From NCBI GenBank assembly GCA_963703335.1, contig OY969812.1, forward strand, positions 1,922,001 to 1,986,000: DNA of 64,000 nucleotides. Reading direction: 5' to 3'. Under the pieces are notes generated by a model. That model searched no databases. It saw only the letters and a list, made by a program, of their open reading frames with translations, and was not told where the DNA came from. Made by a program: the position numbers and the translations under genes. This document shows positions 34,545 to 43,108 of the stretch, piece after piece. Source of the DNA: VRUE01 sp963703335. Its GTDB lineage: Bacteria > Actinomycetota > Thermoleophilia > Solirubrobacterales > 70-9. How positions within the stretch are numbered: position 1 is the first letter of the stretch; the number at the start of each line of letters is the position of its first letter.

Positions 34545-35927
34545 TCAGCAGATGCGGCGCTGCGGTTCGCCCGCTGCTTGGGCCTGCGCCGAGGGCACCC
34601 CGTCCATCTTCTCGATCGCCCGCTCGATGTCCTCGCTGAGCATTTCGGCCATGTCGCGGCTGAAGTTCTCCTTGACCACCATGCGCAGCACGGCGACTGA
34701 CTCGGCGTTGGGCGGCAGCGTGTAGGCGGGCACGATCCAGCCGCGCTCGCGCAGCCGCTCGGAGAGCTCGAAGACGTCGAGGCCGCCGTCCTTGTCGGTC
34801 GGCCGCACGACCACGACCGGCAGGTAGCGAGCGTCGTTGAGCAGCTCGAAGCGCCCCGAGGCGGTCAGCGCCTTCTCCAGCTCGGCGGCGTTCTCCATCA
34901 GGTTGGCGACGATCCGTTCGTAGCCTTCGTGGCCGAGCCGCAGGAAGTTGTAGTACTGCAGCAGCACCGCATTGGAGGCGCGCGAGAAGTTGAGGCTGTA
35001 GTTGGCCATCTCGCCGCCGAGGTAGTTGATCTGGAAGACCAGTTCCTCGGGCACGGTCTCGATGTCGCGGAAGACGACGGTGCCCATGCCGGGGTAGACG
35101 AGCCCGAACTTGTGGTTGGAGACGTTGATCGAGCGCACCTGCTCGAGCCGGAAGTCCCACTTCAGCTCCGGGTAGGCGAAGGGCGCGATGAAGCCGCCGC
35201 TGGCGCCATCGACGTGAATCGGGATGTCCCAGCCTTTCTCCTGCTTGACCCCGCGCAGCAACTCGTCGATTCCTTCGATTTCGTCGACCTGGCCAGTGAA
35301 GGTAGTGCCGAGGATGGCGCCGACCGCGATCGTGTTCTCGTCGATGTAGTCCTTGACTTCTTCGGGCCCGACGATGTGCCGGTCCGTCGTCAGCGGGATC
35401 ACCCGCTGCTCGACGTCGAAGTAACGCGCGAACTTCTCCCAGCAGGTGTGCACGTCGGCGCCGAAGACGACGTTGGGCTTGGCGTTGTCGTCGCCGCGCT
35501 GCTTGCGCCAGCTCCACTTGTGGGCGAGCAGGCCGAGCATGATCGCCTCCGAGGAGCCGATCGTCGCCGTGCCGACGGCTTCGCCCTCGCTCGGGGCGTT
35601 GAAGAGCCGGCCCATCATGCTGACCACGCGGTGGTGGATCTCCTCGGTCTGCGGGTACTCGTCCTGATCTACGAAGTTGCGGTTGAGCGTCTCGGTTGCG
35701 AGGTCTTGGGCCTCCGGCTCCATCCAGGTGGTGACGAAGGAGGCGAGGTTGAGGGCGGGGTTGCCGTCGAGGTTGAGCTCGTCGTGGATCAGCTGGTAGG
35801 CAGCCCGAGCCGGCATCGAGGCCTTCGGGATCGCGTGCTCGGGGATCTCGTCTGTGAAGTAGCGGCTGCTGTAGGTGGTGTTGGTGAGACGCCCGGTGGA
35901 GCCGCTCTTGACCTTGCGCATCGTCAT
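34545..35927 (-). CDS. gadB: glutamate decarboxylase (PLP-dependent)
   Basis: 460 aa from ATG 35927; the open frame further upstream (to 36134) runs into the divergent peptidase gene and is not coding here. Conserved GadB blocks: 'LNLASFVTTWMEPEAQDLA', 'GTATIGSSEAIMLGLLAHKW', 'HVDGASGGFIAPF', the PLP lysine in 'SINVSNHKFGLVYPG', and 'YLGGEMANYSLNFSRAS'. It converts glutamate to GABA and CO2, consuming a proton, in acid resistance or GABA production. It is the same length as E. coli GadB (466 aa). No glutamate/GABA antiporter is adjacent. Confidence 0.93.
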   Translation of the reverse strand: MTMRKVKSGSTGRLTNTTYSSRYFTDEIPEHAIPKASMPARAAYQLIHDELNLDGNPALNLASFVTTWMEPEAQDLATETLNRNFVDQDEYPQTEEIHHRVVSMMGRLFNAPSEGEAVGTATIGSSEAIMLGLLAHKWSWRKQRGDDNAKPNVVFGADVHTCWEKFARYFDVEQRVIPLTTDRHIVGPEEVKDYIDENTIAVGAILGTTFTGQVDEIEGIDELLRGVKQEKGWDIPIHVDGASGGFIAPFAYPELKWDFRLEQVRSINVSNHKFGLVYPGMGTVVFRDIETVPEELVFQINYLGGEMANYSLNFSRASNAVLLQYYNFLRLGHEGYERIVANLMENAAELEKALTASGRFELLNDARYLPVVVVRPTDKDGGLDVFELSERLRERGWIVPAYTLPPNAESVAVLRMVVKENFSRDMAEMLSEDIERAIEKMDGVPSAQAQAAGEPQRRIC

Positions 35928-35936
35928 TGCGCGCAC

Positions 35937-35983
35937 TGTACACGCGGGCGGGGGTTCCGGCGTGAACTTCAGACCCCTGTACA
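35937..35983. promoter_or_regulatory. divergent promoter region with two TGTACA palindromes
   Basis: TGTACA occurs at 35937-35942 and 35978-35983 in the 91-bp gap between gadB and the first S51 peptidase. The same hexamer occurs ahead of the third TetR gene and the aminotransferase, suggesting a common regulator; this is inferred from sequence only. Confidence 0.3.
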
Positions 35984-36018
35984 AGGGAGTTGGGGCGGGG
36001 TCAGGGGACCATTTGGGT

Positions 36019-36792
36019 ATGGAGACTGCGCCTCGCCAGATCGTGGCCTTCGGCGGCGGCGGCTTCTCAATGGAGTCGGGAAATCCCCTGCTCGACGAGT
36101 ACGTGCTCGGCCTCTGCCGCAGCGAGCGGCCCAAGGTCTGCTTTCTGCCCTCGGCCAGCGGCGACGCCGATCACTACGTCGTCCGCTTCTACCGCGCCTT
36201 CCCTGCCGATCGCTGCGAGGCGAGTCACGTCTCGCTCTTCCGCCGCGAGCAGGGTCCCGACGACTTGCGTGACCACCTGCTCTCTCAGGATCTGATCTAC
36301 GTCGGCGGCGGCAGTGTGATCAGCTTGCTCGGAGTGTGGAGGGCGCATGGGATCGATCAGATACTGCGCGAAGCCTGGGAGGCCGGGGTCGTCCTCTGCG
36401 GCCTCTCCGCCGGTTCGCTCTGCTGGTTCGACGAGGCGGTCACCGGCTTCCACGGTTCGCCGCGCCGGGTCGAGGGCCTCGGTTTCCTGCCCTTCAGCAA
36501 CTGCGTCCACTACGAGCCGACCTCGGAGCGGCGCCTCGCCTACCACGCGATGTTGCGAGAGGGGATGCGGCCGGGATTCGCGGCGGAGGACAGCGCCGCC
36601 CTGCACTTCGTCGGCCGTGAGTTGAGCCGCGTCGTCGCCTCACGCCCGGCCGCGCGGGGCTACCGGCTCGACGCCATCGGCGAGCGGGTCGTCGAGATGC
36701 GGTTGGCGACCGCCTACCTCGGCGACGCCCCTGCGGTCACCCGGCTGCCGGGGGCGACTTCGCCGTCGCTCTCGACGTCCTCGGCGGCCTAG
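36019..36792 (+). CDS. S51 family peptidase (PepE/cyanophycinase-like), copy 1
   Basis: 257 aa from ATG 36019. 'IVAFGGGGFS' at the start, 'VCFLPSASGDADHYVVRFY', 'DLIYVGGGSVISLLGVWR', and the nucleophile elbow 'VVLCGLSAGSLCWF' (Ser) identify the PepE/cyanophycinase group; 'FSNCVHYEPTSE' brings the catalytic His. PepE cleaves Asp-X dipeptides. The next gene is a diverged tandem copy 6 bp away. Confidence 0.88.
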   Translation: METAPRQIVAFGGGGFSMESGNPLLDEYVLGLCRSERPKVCFLPSASGDADHYVVRFYRAFPADRCEASHVSLFRREQGPDDLRDHLLSQDLIYVGGGSVISLLGVWRAHGIDQILREAWEAGVVLCGLSAGSLCWFDEAVTGFHGSPRRVEGLGFLPFSNCVHYEPTSERRLAYHAMLREGMRPGFAAEDSAALHFVGRELSRVVASRPAARGYRLDAIGERVVEMRLATAYLGDAPAVTRLPGATSPSLSTSSAA

Positions 36793-36798
36793 CGATTG

Positions 36799-37590
36799 AT
36801 GGTCTCCCGCATCCTCACCCTCGGTGGTCACGACTTCACCTCCCGTCCGCCGGACCGCGCGGTCAGCGAGCTGATGCTGCGCCTCGCGACCGAGCGGGCC
36901 GGCCGGCGGCCGAAGATCTGCATCCTGCCGACCGCCAGTGGCGACACCTCCGAGCAGATCGGCCGCTTTTACACCGCCTTTGGCGAGCGGCCCTGCGAGC
37001 CGTCCGACCTCTCGCTCTTCCGCCTCGGGCGGCGGCCGATGGCGCTGCGCGACCACCTGCTCGCCCAAGACCTGATCTACGTTGGCGGCGGCAGCATGGT
37101 CAACCTGCTTGCGGTCTGGGAAGCGCATGAGCTCAGTGCGATCCTCAGCCTCGCCTGGCGGCAGGGCATCGTCCTCGCTGGCCAGAGCGCCGGCGCGATG
37201 TGTTGGTTCGAGGCGGGCATCACCAAGTCGTCGGGAAAGCCGGCAGCTGAGGCTGGTCTCGGCTTGCTGCACGGCAGCCTCTGCGTCCACTACAACAACG
37301 AGCCCGAGCGCCGCGCCGCCTATCTCGACGCGGTCAGCAACGGTATGCCCGACGGCTACGGCCTAGACGACTACGCCGGCCTCCTATGGGAAGGCCCCGG
37401 CCCACCCTCAGCGGTAACTGCCCGCCGCGGCGCCCGCGCCTACAAAGTCACAAGCTCTGACACCGGCGTAATCGAGTCACCCCTTCCCGCACGCTTCCTC
37501 CCCGCCCCAGCTCCAGCAGCCCTGCGGGAGGACATTGCAGAGTTCAGGCGGATCAAATCAATGCGCAAAAGAGCGGGCTGGCTCGGCTAG
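36799..37590 (+). CDS. S51 family peptidase (PepE/cyanophycinase-like), copy 2
   Basis: 263 aa from ATG 36799 (a TTG one codon earlier is less likely). It has the same layout as copy 1: 'ILTLGGHDFTS', 'ICILPTASGDTSEQIGRFY', 'DLIYVGGGSMVNLLAVWEAHEL', 'IVLAGQSAGAMCWF' (catalytic Ser) and 'SLCVHYNNEPE' (His). It has diverged from copy 1 and has a longer C-terminal tail, so different substrates are possible. The stop codon lies inside the palindrome that follows. Confidence 0.88.
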   Translation: MVSRILTLGGHDFTSRPPDRAVSELMLRLATERAGRRPKICILPTASGDTSEQIGRFYTAFGERPCEPSDLSLFRLGRRPMALRDHLLAQDLIYVGGGSMVNLLAVWEAHELSAILSLAWRQGIVLAGQSAGAMCWFEAGITKSSGKPAAEAGLGLLHGSLCVHYNNEPERRAAYLDAVSNGMPDGYGLDDYAGLLWEGPGPPSAVTARRGARAYKVTSSDTGVIESPLPARFLPAPAPAALREDIAEFRRIKSMRKRAGWLG

Positions 37591-37660
37591 GAGGAGGGGG
37601 TCTCCCCCGACACTCAGAGCGAGCGCAGCGAGCGAGTCGGGGGAGGCCCCCTCCTCCTAG
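37587..37660. terminator. 74-bp bidirectional hairpin terminator
   Basis: 25-bp arms 37587-37611 and 37636-37660 with one mismatch; both arms begin with CTAG, so the TAG stops of the converging peptidase and ferritin genes lie symmetrically in the arms. The loop repeats GAGCGAGCG. Confidence 0.7.
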
Positions 37661-38193
37661 CCCACCGACCCCCCGGCCATTGGCGGAGTGGTCGGATCCG
37701 ACCCCTCTTCGCCCAGGTTCTCCCGCGCGATGTAGTCCTCGGCCAGCAGCAGGTTCTCGCTCGAGCGCTCGACCACGTTGAGCAGGTCGCCCATCAGCGC
37801 AACCTCCTCGACCTGCTCTTTGACGAACCACTGCAGGAACTGCTCGGCTCTGTAGTCCTTGACCTCGCGCGCTAGCTCGAAGAGGGCGAAGATCTCCTCG
37901 CTGACCCGTTTCTCCTGCTCGAGCGCCATCTTCACCGGCGAAACCCCGTCCGCGTATGTCGTCTCCTGCGATTTGATGTCCGGGATGTGGACCGACTCGC
38001 CTACGTCGAGCAGGTAGCGAATCATGATCATTGCGTGCTCGCGCTCCTCCAGCGCCTGCCGGTAGAAGAAGGCGGCGAGGCGAGGCAGCGTTTCAGCGTC
38101 GTAGTAGACCGCAGCCCCGACGTACTGCTGCGAGGCGGCAAACTCGTTGGCGATCTGCTCGTTGAGCGCGTCGGCAAAGCTTTTCTCGGCCAT
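37657..38193 (-). CDS. ferritin-like iron storage protein
   Basis: 178 aa from ATG 38193. It shows the classic four-helix ferritin signature: 'LNEQIANEFAASQQYVGAAVYY' in part (Glu of helix A), 'ALEEREHAMIMIRYLLD' (ExxH of helix B), 'ALEQEKRVSEEIFALF' (helix C), and 'FLQWFVKEQVEEVALMGDLL' (helix D Glu ligands). These make the dinuclear ferroxidase centre that oxidises Fe(II) and stores it as mineral in a 24-mer. The C-terminal 25 residues are a flexible Gly/Pro/Thr tail. It converges on the S51 peptidases. Confidence 0.93.
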   Translation of the reverse strand: MAEKSFADALNEQIANEFAASQQYVGAAVYYDAETLPRLAAFFYRQALEEREHAMIMIRYLLDVGESVHIPDIKSQETTYADGVSPVKMALEQEKRVSEEIFALFELAREVKDYRAEQFLQWFVKEQVEEVALMGDLLNVVERSSENLLLAEDYIARENLGEEGSDPTTPPMAGGSVG

Positions 38194-38282
38194 CTCTGTC
38201 TCCTTATGGCGGGGCTGGGTTGCCGCAACGTAGCCGAAATGAGAAATTCGGCCGGCCGAAGCCAGCGTCAGGCAGGCCTAAC

Positions 38283-39080
38283 TCAGCCGGTCGCGGTGTA
38301 GCGGATCTCGACCAGCCGCAGGTAGGAGAAGGAAGGCATCGTGTCCGCTGGCGAGTCGGCGTTTCGGATTATGTGAAATGCCAATGACTGGCCGTTTACA
38401 AGCGTGCCGGCGGGGATGTCGAGTATCGGCGTCTCGATCGCGGTGGCCGCTTTCGTGGCGTTCACCGCGACATCCGTGCCGTCCTGCACGCCCGATCCGA
38501 GGTTGGCGCCGGCGGCGACCACCCGGACGCCGACGTTCCAGACGACGGCGCCGGTTCCCTGGGCGTCCCAGAGCAGGCTCACGTGCAGGCCCGACGCCGC
38601 ATCCCGGTCGAGGGGCACCTCCGTCAGGGCGCCGGTGGAGCGGTCGGCATCGGGCACATAGAAGACCGCCGGGTAGCCGAACTGGAGGCCAACGTCGGGT
38701 TCTCCTGGGATCGAGGGAACGAGCTCGCCGGCGCTAATGACGATGCGGCGCTCGCGGTCCGCCAGCTCGCGCTCGCCGATTGTCTCCGCGCCGATCGGGA
38801 TCGAAAGGGTCGACTCGTTGACGTCTCTGCCGGTTAGCGAGTCGTCGCGGACCTTGGCGCCGGTGACCGCGTTGGCGTGCAGCTTTGACTTGGTTACGGC
38901 GTTGCGGTGGAGGTCGAGGGTCTTCACCTGACCTTGCTTGATGTCGCCGGAGTTGACCTTGTTCTTGCCGGGCAGAGCGATCGCCGTGCCACCGAGCACG
39001 ATGAAGATCGCCAACAGGCCGAGCATGTTCGAGCGGGCGAGCTCGCCGGCTCGCCGGAGCGGGGAACGACGTTGCTGCAT
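38283..39080 (-). CDS. membrane-anchored protein with 'NAVTxxKL' linker repeats, unknown function
   Basis: 265 aa from ATG 39080. The N-terminus has Arg-rich residues then a hydrophobic segment (about 18-36), a signal anchor. Residues 40-90 consist of degenerate repeats: 'NSGDIKQGQVKTLDLHRNAV', then 'TKSKLHANAVTGAKVRDDSLTG'. These are the low-complexity linkers seen in many surface proteins of this actinobacterial branch. The rest, about 170 residues, looks like a beta-sandwich. No enzymatic motif is visible. Confidence 0.7.
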   Translation of the reverse strand: MQQRRSPLRRAGELARSNMLGLLAIFIVLGGTAIALPGKNKVNSGDIKQGQVKTLDLHRNAVTKSKLHANAVTGAKVRDDSLTGRDVNESTLSIPIGAETIGERELADRERRIVISAGELVPSIPGEPDVGLQFGYPAVFYVPDADRSTGALTEVPLDRDAASGLHVSLLWDAQGTGAVVWNVGVRVVAAGANLGSGVQDGTDVAVNATKAATAIETPILDIPAGTLVNGQSLAFHIIRNADSPADTMPSFSYLRLVEIRYTATG

Positions 39081-39096
39081 TGCGTCTATCTATGCC

Positions 39097-40158
39097 CTAT
39101 TCGGTCCAGCGGAAACCAGCGGCGGATAGCTGTGGCTCAAGCGGGCTGGCGGGCAGGCCCGGCGGCGGCTCCGCTTCGTTGTAGCCGCGTGGGGCGGTGT
39201 CGTTGGGCGTGTCGGGGTGGAAGAGTGAGGCGAGGACTTGGATCTGACCCCGTCCGACGCCGAGCTCCCATTGGCCGCCGCCGTAGGCGCCGATGCCGTG
39301 CTCGGCGCAGTAGTCGTAGGTCTCGCATAGAGCGCGCAGGCTGCCGATCCGCGAGGGCTTGACGTTGACCATCTTCGGCTCCCAGGGCAGCGCCTCGATG
39401 TCGGCGATCGAGTGGATCGGGGCGTCCCAGGTGAGGCGGTCGCGGACCGGCTCGAGGATCGGCCGGGTCTCGTCGTTGACATCAGGGTCCTCGAGCCAGG
39501 CGTCCGGGAAGGCCTCGATCAGCTTTGCGTACAGCTCGGGATCGGTTTCAACGTCGACCACGGTGCCCTTGTAGAAGCCCTTGAGGTCGAGCGAGTCGAC
39601 GGCGCCGGTCTCGACCAGTTCGGCGATCAGCTCGTCGGTCCAGTCGTTGACCGGGTCGAGCTTGAAGCGCAGATCCGGATAGCGGTCGAGCTTGCGCCGC
39701 AGCGGCTCGATCGATGAGGCACCGCCGTCAGGCGACCCGAGGCGCATTGAGGCGACGAAGTTGACCGGACGAGCTTCGCGGCCGAGCACCGCCGCGAAAC
39801 CCTTGCCCGCCTGGCGCAGCGCCAAATCAAGCGCGGCCGACTCGAAGGCCCAGCGTCGGTAGAGGCGCGAGACGTCGCGCTGCGGCTCGGCGGGGAACGT
39901 ATCGAGGTCGCCGATCAGCTCGCAGAACTCGCCCAGCGTGGCGTAGCCAGTCAGGTCGAGGTTCGGACCCGCTTCCTGAAGGGCGATGTGATCGACGGGG
40001 TCATAAGTGACGTCCTCGCCGAGCCCGTCCTCGCCGCCACCCCACATATGGATCACTGTGCTCAGCCTTTCGAAGCTGGACAGGTGCAGCTCCAGAGGCT
40101 GCAGCTCGTAGCCCTCGATCTCCAGTGGCAGGTCGGCTAGGGCGTCGAAGGTTGGCAC
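39097..40158 (-). CDS. enolase superfamily protein (mandelate racemase/MLE-like)
   Basis: 353 aa from ATG 40158. The second half shows the (beta/alpha)7 barrel of the superfamily: 'LRFKLDPVNDWTDELIAEL' (Lys and Asp of strand 2), 'DAWLEDPDVNDET' (metal Glu-Asp), and 'MVNVKPSRIGSL' (Lys of strand 6). The N-terminal capping domain is short and divergent. It abstracts an alpha-proton of a carboxylate; the substrate is not predictable. It is divergent from the FAD oxidoreductase gene 44 bp away. Confidence 0.82.
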   Translation of the reverse strand: MPTFDALADLPLEIEGYELQPLELHLSSFERLSTVIHMWGGGEDGLGEDVTYDPVDHIALQEAGPNLDLTGYATLGEFCELIGDLDTFPAEPQRDVSRLYRRWAFESAALDLALRQAGKGFAAVLGREARPVNFVASMRLGSPDGGASSIEPLRRKLDRYPDLRFKLDPVNDWTDELIAELVETGAVDSLDLKGFYKGTVVDVETDPELYAKLIEAFPDAWLEDPDVNDETRPILEPVRDRLTWDAPIHSIADIEALPWEPKMVNVKPSRIGSLRALCETYDYCAEHGIGAYGGGQWELGVGRGQIQVLASLFHPDTPNDTAPRGYNEAEPPPGLPASPLEPQLSAAGFRWTE

Positions 40159-40201
40159 GCGCGGAGTGTATGAGGGCGCACGCCCTGGCAGACTCGGAGC
40201 C

Positions 40202-41599
40202 GTGAAGCACGACGCTCACGGGTACTGGCTTGGGGAGGCTCCGGGGGTTGAGGTTGTTCCGGAGCTTGTGGGGGCGCGAGATGCTGACGTCGTCGTCGTC
40301 GGCGGTGGTTACACCGGGATGTGGGCTGCCTGGCACATCAAGCAGTTGGAGCCTGAGGCGCATGTTGTCCTCCTTGAGGCCGATCGGTGTGGGTACGGAC
40401 CCAGTGGTCGCAACGGAGGGTTCTGCAATCTCATGTGGTTCTCGTTGTCGAACATGAGGGAGCGGTGGGGGGACGAGAGTGCGCTGGCTATTGGGCGGGC
40501 GGCCGAAGCAGCAGCAGCGGGGATCGGCGAGTTCTGCGAGAGCGAGGGGGTGGATGCCTGGTATCGCCAGGAGGGGTACATGCAGGTCTCGACGGCTGCG
40601 GCCCACGATCGGATTTGGGCGGCGGCGCTTGCCGCCTGCCGCGAGCTTGGGGTCACCGATGCGATCGAGCCGCTCTCGCCGGCGCAGGTGGCGGAACGCT
40701 GTGCCTCGCCTGTCTTTCGCGGCGGGGTCTTTTACCCGCGGGCGGCGACCGTGCAGCCGGCACGGTTGGCGTTCGGGTTGCGCCAGCGGCTGATCGAGCG
40801 CGGGGTGGAGGTCTGCGAGCGCTCCGCCGTCACTTGCCTGGCTGGCTCATGGACAGGCGTCGAGGCGCACACAGATGGCGGTGTAGTGCGGGCGCGAACG
40901 GCTGTGCTGGCGCTCGGGGCGGCGGCTAAGGCAACCGGCGGGCCTTTCCACAATCGCCTCTCTGTTGCCTCCTCCCACATCGTCCTTACCGAGCCGGTGC
41001 CGGAGCTGCTCGAGGAGATTGGTTGGACGGGCGGTGAGTGCATCACCGATAGCCGCGCCCTGATCGACTACTTTCGCACCACGCCGGACGGCCGCATCGC
41101 CTTCGGCTGGGGCGGCGGCCACATCGCCATGGGCGCCCGCCTATACGGTCGCGCCGAGGTCGACCCCGAAGTGGTCTCACAAGCCGCCGCCCACCTCTGG
41201 GATTATTTCCCCGGCCTCGAGGGCCGTGCGATCACCCACGCCTGGGGCGGTCCGATCGACGCCTCGCCCACTCACCTGCCGGTCGTGCTGCCCCTCCGCG
41301 GCAACCGCGCCTTCGCCGCCGCGGGCTACACCGGCAACGGCGTTGGCCCCTCCCACATGGTCGCCCGCACCCTCGCCTCACTTGCACTCGACCGCCGTGA
41401 CGCCCCCTCCCGCCTAGCCTTCGTCGATCCCGCCCCCCCACGAGTCCCACCCGAGCCCTTCCATTGGCTGGGCGGCGAAGCGATCCGAGCAGGCATCAAG
41501 CGCAAGGAGGACGCCGAGCTCGCCGGTCGCCGCCCGAACCCCGTGAACTCTCTGCTCGCCCGGATCCCTGAGCTAATCGGCTTCCACATCGGCCGCTAG
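40202..41599 (+). CDS. FAD-dependent oxidoreductase (PuuB/BauB-like)
   Basis: 465 aa from GTG 40202; ATG 40166 would add 12 residues. A DAO-type flavoenzyme: 'VVVVGGGYTGMWAAWHI' (Rossmann, FAD ADP part), 'GYGPSGRNGGFCN', 'HIVLTEPV', and near the C-terminus 'FAAAGYTGNGVGPSHM'. The group contains gamma-glutamylputrescine oxidase (PuuB) and the BauB flavoprotein of beta-alanine/polyamine catabolism. It is the first gene on the left edge of the amine catabolism region, convergent with the semialdehyde dehydrogenase, so the pathway role is an inference from the neighbours. Confidence 0.82.
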   Translation: MKHDAHGYWLGEAPGVEVVPELVGARDADVVVVGGGYTGMWAAWHIKQLEPEAHVVLLEADRCGYGPSGRNGGFCNLMWFSLSNMRERWGDESALAIGRAAEAAAAGIGEFCESEGVDAWYRQEGYMQVSTAAAHDRIWAAALAACRELGVTDAIEPLSPAQVAERCASPVFRGGVFYPRAATVQPARLAFGLRQRLIERGVEVCERSAVTCLAGSWTGVEAHTDGGVVRARTAVLALGAAAKATGGPFHNRLSVASSHIVLTEPVPELLEEIGWTGGECITDSRALIDYFRTTPDGRIAFGWGGGHIAMGARLYGRAEVDPEVVSQAAAHLWDYFPGLEGRAITHAWGGPIDASPTHLPVVLPLRGNRAFAAAGYTGNGVGPSHMVARTLASLALDRRDAPSRLAFVDPAPPRVPPEPFHWLGGEAIRAGIKRKEDAELAGRRPNPVNSLLARIPELIGFHIGR

Positions 41600-41616
41600 C
41601 CAGGGCGAACCCTTGG

Positions 41617-41646
41617 AGGAGGGCGGGAGACCCCTCCCGCCCTCCT
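41617..41646. terminator. 13-bp GC-rich hairpin between convergent genes
   Basis: Arms 41617-41629 (AGGAGGGCGGGAG) and 41634-41646 are perfectly complementary, with a 4-base loop. The second arm overlaps the stop codon of the minus-strand dehydrogenase. Confidence 0.65.
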
Positions 41647-43108
41647 ACCACCGAGTCGTAACAACCTTCTTCCGCGTATAAAAGTCCACCGCATCCATCC
41701 CGTTGGCATGCAGATCACCTGCCATTGAGTCCTTCCAGCCGGCAAACGGGAACCAAGCGACCGGAGCCGGGACCCCCACGTTGACCCCGAGCATTCCCGC
41801 CTCGGCGCTGTAGCGGTAGCGCCTCGCCGCTTCGCCAGAGCCGGTGAAGATCGCGCCGGCGTTGCCATAGCGCGAGCCGTTGACGAAAGCGAGTGCGGCG
41901 TCGAGGTCGTCCACTTCGATCAGGGTCAGCAGCGGCCCGAAGAGCTCCTCGCGGGCGAGCTCGGCTTCGGGGTCGGCGACCGCGACTATGCTCGGGCCGA
42001 GCAACGTCCCGCCCGTCCCGGCGTCGCCGCGGCCGTCGAGCAGCAGTTCGCCGCCGCCCGCTGCCCGCTCGATCGCGTCGACGACCTTCTCCCGAGCCTG
42101 GGCGGAGACCATCGGGCAGACGTCGGTGGCAGGGTCGTCCCCGGGCCCAACCGTCAGCCCCGAGGCGCCCGCGACAAGCGCCTCGCGGACCTTCTTCCGC
42201 CGCGCCATGTCACCGACGATGACGCAGACCGAGCCCGCCAGGCAGCGCTGGCCGGCGGCCCCGAAGCTCGAGCCCATGATCGCCGGCACTGCCTGTTCGA
42301 GGTCGGCGTCCGGCATCACCACCAGCGAGTTCTTCGCTCCGCCCAGTGCTTGCACCCGCTTGCCGGTCCGTACCGCCCCTTCGGCGACGATCCGTGCCGT
42401 CTCGGCGCGCCCGACGAAGGAGACGGCGTCGATCCCCGGGTTCTCGAGGATCGCCGTGACCGCGTCGCGGCCGCCGTGGACCAGGTTGAGTACGCCGGCT
42501 GGGATCTCCTCGACCGAATCGGCGATCTCCATGATCAGTGCCGCCGGCCGCGGGTCCTGCTCGGAGGGCTTGAGCACGAAGGTGTTGCCGCAGGCGATCG
42601 CGTAGGGCAAGAACCAGAGCGGGATCATCGCCGGGAAGTTGAAGGGGGTGATCGCGGCCGTCACCCCGACCGGCTGGCGCACCAGCTCGACGTCGACCCC
42701 GGAGGCGCCGCCCTCCAGCGTCTCGCCCTTGAGTAGGTGCGGGATCGCTGCCGCCGACTCGACCGACTCGATCCCGCGGCCGACCTCGCCGTTGGCGTCG
42801 GCGAGCGTCTTGCCCATGTCGGCACTGACTAGCGACACCAGCTCCTCGCGACGCGCTTCGAGCCCGCCGCGTAGCTCCATCAACGCCCGCGCCCGCTGCT
42901 GGGGCGGCACCGCGCGCCAGCCTGGCAGTGCCGCCCGCGCCGCCTCGACCGCGTCGCTCACCTGCGCAGCTCCGGAGAGCGGCACGAGTGCCGTCGTCTC
43001 GCCGCTGGCCGGGTCGACGTCGTCGACGGTGGCGACCGCGTCGGCGGGACGCCACATGCCCCCGACATAGTTGGCGAGGCGGACCGCCGTCGTCTCCTGG
43101 GTCGCCAC
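41645..43108 (-). CDS. mmsA: CoA-acylating malonate/methylmalonate-semialdehyde dehydrogenase
   Basis: 487 aa from GTG 43108. An ALDH fold with 'PFNFPAMIPLWFLP', catalytic Cys in 'GQRCLAGSVCV', and C-terminus 'AGWKDSMAGDLHANGMDAVDFYTRKKVVTTRW' in parts, the hallmark of the MmsA family. The catalytic Glu of ordinary ALDHs is missing in 'ALGGAKNSLVV', as in CoA-acylating members. It would convert malonate semialdehyde (from beta-alanine) or methylmalonate semialdehyde to acetyl- or propionyl-CoA and CO2. It overlaps the potC stop by one base, so it belongs to the pot operon. Confidence 0.9.
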   Translation of the reverse strand: MATQETTAVRLANYVGGMWRPADAVATVDDVDPASGETTALVPLSGAAQVSDAVEAARAALPGWRAVPPQQRARALMELRGGLEARREELVSLVSADMGKTLADANGEVGRGIESVESAAAIPHLLKGETLEGGASGVDVELVRQPVGVTAAITPFNFPAMIPLWFLPYAIACGNTFVLKPSEQDPRPAALIMEIADSVEEIPAGVLNLVHGGRDAVTAILENPGIDAVSFVGRAETARIVAEGAVRTGKRVQALGGAKNSLVVMPDADLEQAVPAIMGSSFGAAGQRCLAGSVCVIVGDMARRKKVREALVAGASGLTVGPGDDPATDVCPMVSAQAREKVVDAIERAAGGGELLLDGRGDAGTGGTLLGPSIVAVADPEAELAREELFGPLLTLIEVDDLDAALAFVNGSRYGNAGAIFTGSGEAARRYRYSAEAGMLGVNVGVPAPVAWFPFAGWKDSMAGDLHANGMDAVDFYTRKKVVTTRW

